From: Pseudomonadota bacterium
GTDB taxonomy: Bacteria; Pseudomonadota; Alphaproteobacteria; Caulobacterales; Aquidulcibacteraceae
Length of the DNA stretch: 6,548 bases
Reading direction: 5' to 3'
Assembly (NCBI GenBank): GCA_023461135.1
Contig: JAEWNX010000249.1
Location: forward strand, 1-6,548
Shown piece after piece: positions 4,804-6,548 of this stretch. Both the position numbers and the translations under genes were made by a program. Below the pieces are notes generated by a model that was given only the letters and a program-made list of their open reading frames with translations, ran no database searches and was not told the DNA's origin. The first letter of the stretch is position 1; every line of letters begins with the position of its first letter.

Positions 4804-6138
4804 TTAGAGCGTTTCGAGGAAGCGCATCGGCTGCCCGCTCGCAGGCGTGACGATCTCGCCGTCTCGCATCACCACGTTCCCGCGGATGATCGTCGCCATC
4901 GGCCAGCCTTGCGCCTCGAAGCCGTCGAACGGCGTCCAGCCGCAGCGTGTCGCCTGATCCTCCGCGCGAATGACGCGCCGCGCCCTCATGTCCACGATCG
5001 TGAAGTCCGCATCGTAGCCAAGCGCAATGCGGCCCTTCTTCGCGATGCCAAAGACGCGGTTCGGCCCATGGCTGGTGAGGTCCACGAAACGCTGCAGCGT
5101 CAGCCGGCCCTCGTTCACGTGGGTCAGCATCACCGGCACGAGCGTCTGCACGCCGGGCATGCCGGATGGGGATTTGGGATAGGGCTGCGCCTTTTCTTCT
5201 CGCGTATGCGGCGCGTGATCGGTGCCCAGCACGTCGACGACTCCGCCCTCGATGCCCATGCTCCACAGTGCGAACTGGTCCGTCGCGTAGCGGATTGGCG
5301 GATTCATCTGCGCCAAGCCCTTCAACCGCTCGTAGATCTCGGGCGCCTTGAAGGTGAGGAATTGCGGCAGCGTCTCCACGGTCGCCACGTCCTTCGCGCT
5401 GGAGAGAAACGCCATCTCCTCCTTCGACGACACGTGCAGCACATGCACGCGCTTTCCGTGCCGGCGCGCCGCCTCGATGAGGCGCGACGTCGCCAGCAAT
5501 GCGGTCTTGGAATCGCGCACCTCGGGATGGCTCGTCCAATCCCCTTCGCGCGCGAGAGACTTTCGCTCCTGCAAGCGCGCCTCGTCCTCGGCGTGGAAGG
5601 CGCCGCGCCGCCTGATGTTCTTGAGAATGCGGTCGAGACCTTCGTCATCGCCCACCAGCAGCGTGCCCGTTGAAGAGCCCATGAAAGTCTTGACGCCGCA
5701 GCAGCCGGGCAGGCGCTCCAAGTCGCCGAGCTGATCGGCGTTCTCATGTGTCGCGCCCACATAGAACGCATGATCCACGTGTGCGCGTCCCTTGGCGCGC
5801 GCGAGCTTGTCAGCAATCGCCGCTTCGCTCGTCGTCGGCGGCGCCGTGTTGGGCATTTCGAACACCGCAGTAACGCCGCCAAGCGCTGCGGCGCGCGTGC
5901 CGGTTTCGAGGTCCTCCTTGTGCTCGTTGCCCGGTTCGCGGAAATGCACCTGCGTATCGATGACGCCCGGGAGAATATGCAGGCCCGTCGCGTCGAACAC
6001 CTCCCCGGCGGCATCGTCGTTGATGCTGCCGCCAATCGTGGAAATGCGCCCATCCTTGACGCCGATGGTGGCGACAGCTTCGCCGGCATGATTGACCACC
6101 GCGCCGCCTCGAATGACGAGGTCGAACAGCTTGGTCAT
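4804..6138 (-). CDS. pyrC: Class I dihydroorotase-like amidohydrolase with a modified metal site
   Basis: This encodes 444 residues, the usual length for type I dihydroorotase, allantoinase and hydantoinase proteins (TIM barrel). Visible motifs are: DTQVHFREPG (61-70), EMPNTAPPTT (94-103), GVKTFMGSSTG (148-158; K150 fits the carboxylated bridging Lys of hydantoinases and allantoinases), AFHAEDE (H182), VHVLHVSS (H235), QMNPPIR, GTDHAPH (D307, the catalytic Asp) and the C-terminal GYDADFTIVD. FREPG, NPPIR and the substrate-loop pattern favour dihydroorotase, which closes carbamoyl-aspartate to dihydroorotate in pyrimidine synthesis. Two departures stand out: the first His of the HxH metal motif is Gln (Q63), and the usual TPHHL is LPQFL (257-261). 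I recall the Q variant in alphaproteobacterial proteins annotated as dihydroorotase, but their activity is less certain. GGAGGA sits 5 bases before the ATG. The start overlaps the upstream glycosyltransferase stop by 4 bp, indicating coupling. An inactive pyrimidine-operon partner or a different cyclic-amide hydrolase are alternatives. Confidence 0.85.
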   Translation of the reverse strand: MTKLFDLVIRGGAVVNHAGEAVATIGVKDGRISTIGGSINDDAAGEVFDATGLHILPGVIDTQVHFREPGNEHKEDLETGTRAAALGGVTAVFEMPNTAPPTTSEAAIADKLARAKGRAHVDHAFYVGATHENADQLGDLERLPGCCGVKTFMGSSTGTLLVGDDEGLDRILKNIRRRGAFHAEDEARLQERKSLAREGDWTSHPEVRDSKTALLATSRLIEAARRHGKRVHVLHVSSKEEMAFLSSAKDVATVETLPQFLTFKAPEIYERLKGLAQMNPPIRYATDQFALWSMGIEGGVVDVLGTDHAPHTREEKAQPYPKSPSGMPGVQTLVPVMLTHVNEGRLTLQRFVDLTSHGPNRVFGIAKKGRIALGYDADFTIVDMRARRVIRAEDQATRCGWTPFDGFEAQGWPMATIIRGNVVMRDGEIVTPASGQPMRFLETL

Positions 6139-6548
6139 CTCAATCCTCCGGCGTGCAACAAGTCGAGCGCGGCCGCTTCGACCGCATCGATGCTGATGTC
6201 GCCCATCGCCGCCTCTGCGTCCAGTGCGGGCGAAGCGGCGATCTGCTCCAGACTGCGTCCCCGCAGCGTTCGCGCGCGCGGACCATACGGCGCGCGCACG
6301 CGCTCATCTGTCGGACCGAACAGCGTGAGCGTGGGCGCGCCCATCGCGGCGGCGATATGGGTGAGCGCGTTGTCGTTGCCGATGCACAGCGTGGCGCGCT
6401 CCAAGAGCGCGGCCGCGGCCAGCAGGTCCAGCCCTTGCCCCAAGTCGCGCGCCGCGACGCCGTCCGCGTCCAGACTGGAGACGATCGCGCGCGTGATGTC
6501 CGCATCGCGCGCCGCCGCGCCGAGCACAATAACCTGTGCGCCCTGAAG
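6135..6548 (-). CDS. Glycosyltransferase family 9 (heptosyltransferase-like), C-terminal part; 5' end outside window
   Basis: The minus-strand frame is open to the window edge and encodes the last 137 residues of the protein. It begins inside the protein (QVIVLGAAARDADI), so the GTG at 6527 is an internal Val codon, not a start. The signature of the GT9 C-terminal Rossmann domain is clear: GLDLLAAAALLERATLCIGN with GNDNALTHIAAAMGAPTLTLFGPTDE, then PYG. It matches the family pattern GNDSGxxHxAAAxGxPxxxLFGPT, with N in place of the Ser. In GT-B enzymes of this family this region binds the nucleotide-sugar donor, typically ADP-heptose for lipopolysaccharide core assembly. The substrate cannot be told from this fragment. 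The stop codon overlaps the ATG of the amidohydrolase (ATGA at 6135-6138), so both belong to one operon transcribed leftward. No rfa/waa symbol is given because the acceptor-binding half is missing. Confidence 0.85.
   Translation of the reverse strand, partial: LQGAQVIVLGAAARDADITRAIVSSLDADGVAARDLGQGLDLLAAAALLERATLCIGNDNALTHIAAAMGAPTLTLFGPTDERVRAPYGPRARTLRGRSLEQIAASPALDAEAAMGDISIDAVEAAALDLLHAGGLR
6144..6149 (-). promoter_or_regulatory. Ribosome binding site of the amidohydrolase gene
   Basis: TCCTCC on the plus strand reads GGAGGA on the minus strand, 5 bases before the ATG at 6138. It lies inside the end of the GT9 gene and confirms both the amidohydrolase start and the operon arrangement. 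Confidence 0.8.

Noticed and set aside
4627..5673. Plus-strand open frame of 348 codons over the macro end and the amidohydrolase
   Set aside because: It crosses the macro gene stop region and the hairpin, and its product is Arg/His-rich low-complexity sequence typical of a shadow frame.
5746..6546. Plus-strand open frame of 266 codons opposite the amidohydrolase and GT9 genes
   Set aside because: It is antisense to two well-supported, coupled genes and shows no domain.

Overview
This is a GC-rich window of ordinary chromosomal character. It probably comes from an alphaproteobacterium, perhaps of the Caulobacterales/Hyphomonadales side. That placement is inferred from the gene families: a DUF2385/TIGR02301 secreted protein, a small HExxH 'vgr-related' protein, and an amidohydrolase of the class I dihydroorotase type with the unusual DTQVHFREPG metal motif. 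Base composition and codon use look even across the window. I see no insertion sequence, phage gene, tRNA, rRNA, CRISPR array or long repeat.

Layout from left to right. The window opens in the Tyr/Asp/Glu-rich tail of an unidentified plus-strand gene (1-115), closed by a strong intrinsic terminator (151-184). A small cupin-domain gene follows (296-661); it is interrupted by an in-frame amber codon at 479-481, so it is probably a recent pseudogene. It converges on tlyA (minus, 658-1377), a 2'-O-ribose rRNA methyltransferase with the S4 domain and the full K-D-K-E set. A 96-bp gap separates tlyA from a divergent Tat-exported amidase-signature hydrolase (1474-2979). After 47 bp comes a plus-strand pair: a secreted DUF2385 protein (3027-3428) and, one base later, a 77-residue helical protein of unknown function (3430-3663). 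That pair converges on a minus-strand HExxH protein (3660-4139). An 84-bp gap leads to a divergent stand-alone macro-domain protein (plus, 4224-4760), which ends at a hairpin (4778-4800). The right part is a minus-strand operon: the 3' part of a glycosyltransferase family 9 gene (6135-6548, cut by the window edge) overlaps by 4 bp the start of a dihydroorotase-like amidohydrolase (4804-6138).

Functional coherence is limited. There are three evident transcription units (amidase-DUF2385-small protein, macro alone, GT9-amidohydrolase) and no obvious shared pathway. No gap between genes exceeds about 180 bases. The observations most worth checking are the amber-broken cupin, the substituted metal and adenine-binding residues in the amidohydrolase and the macro protein, and the fact that the only two CTAG tetranucleotides I can find both form the shared stop codons of convergent gene pairs. 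I found no convincing undescribed multi-gene system.
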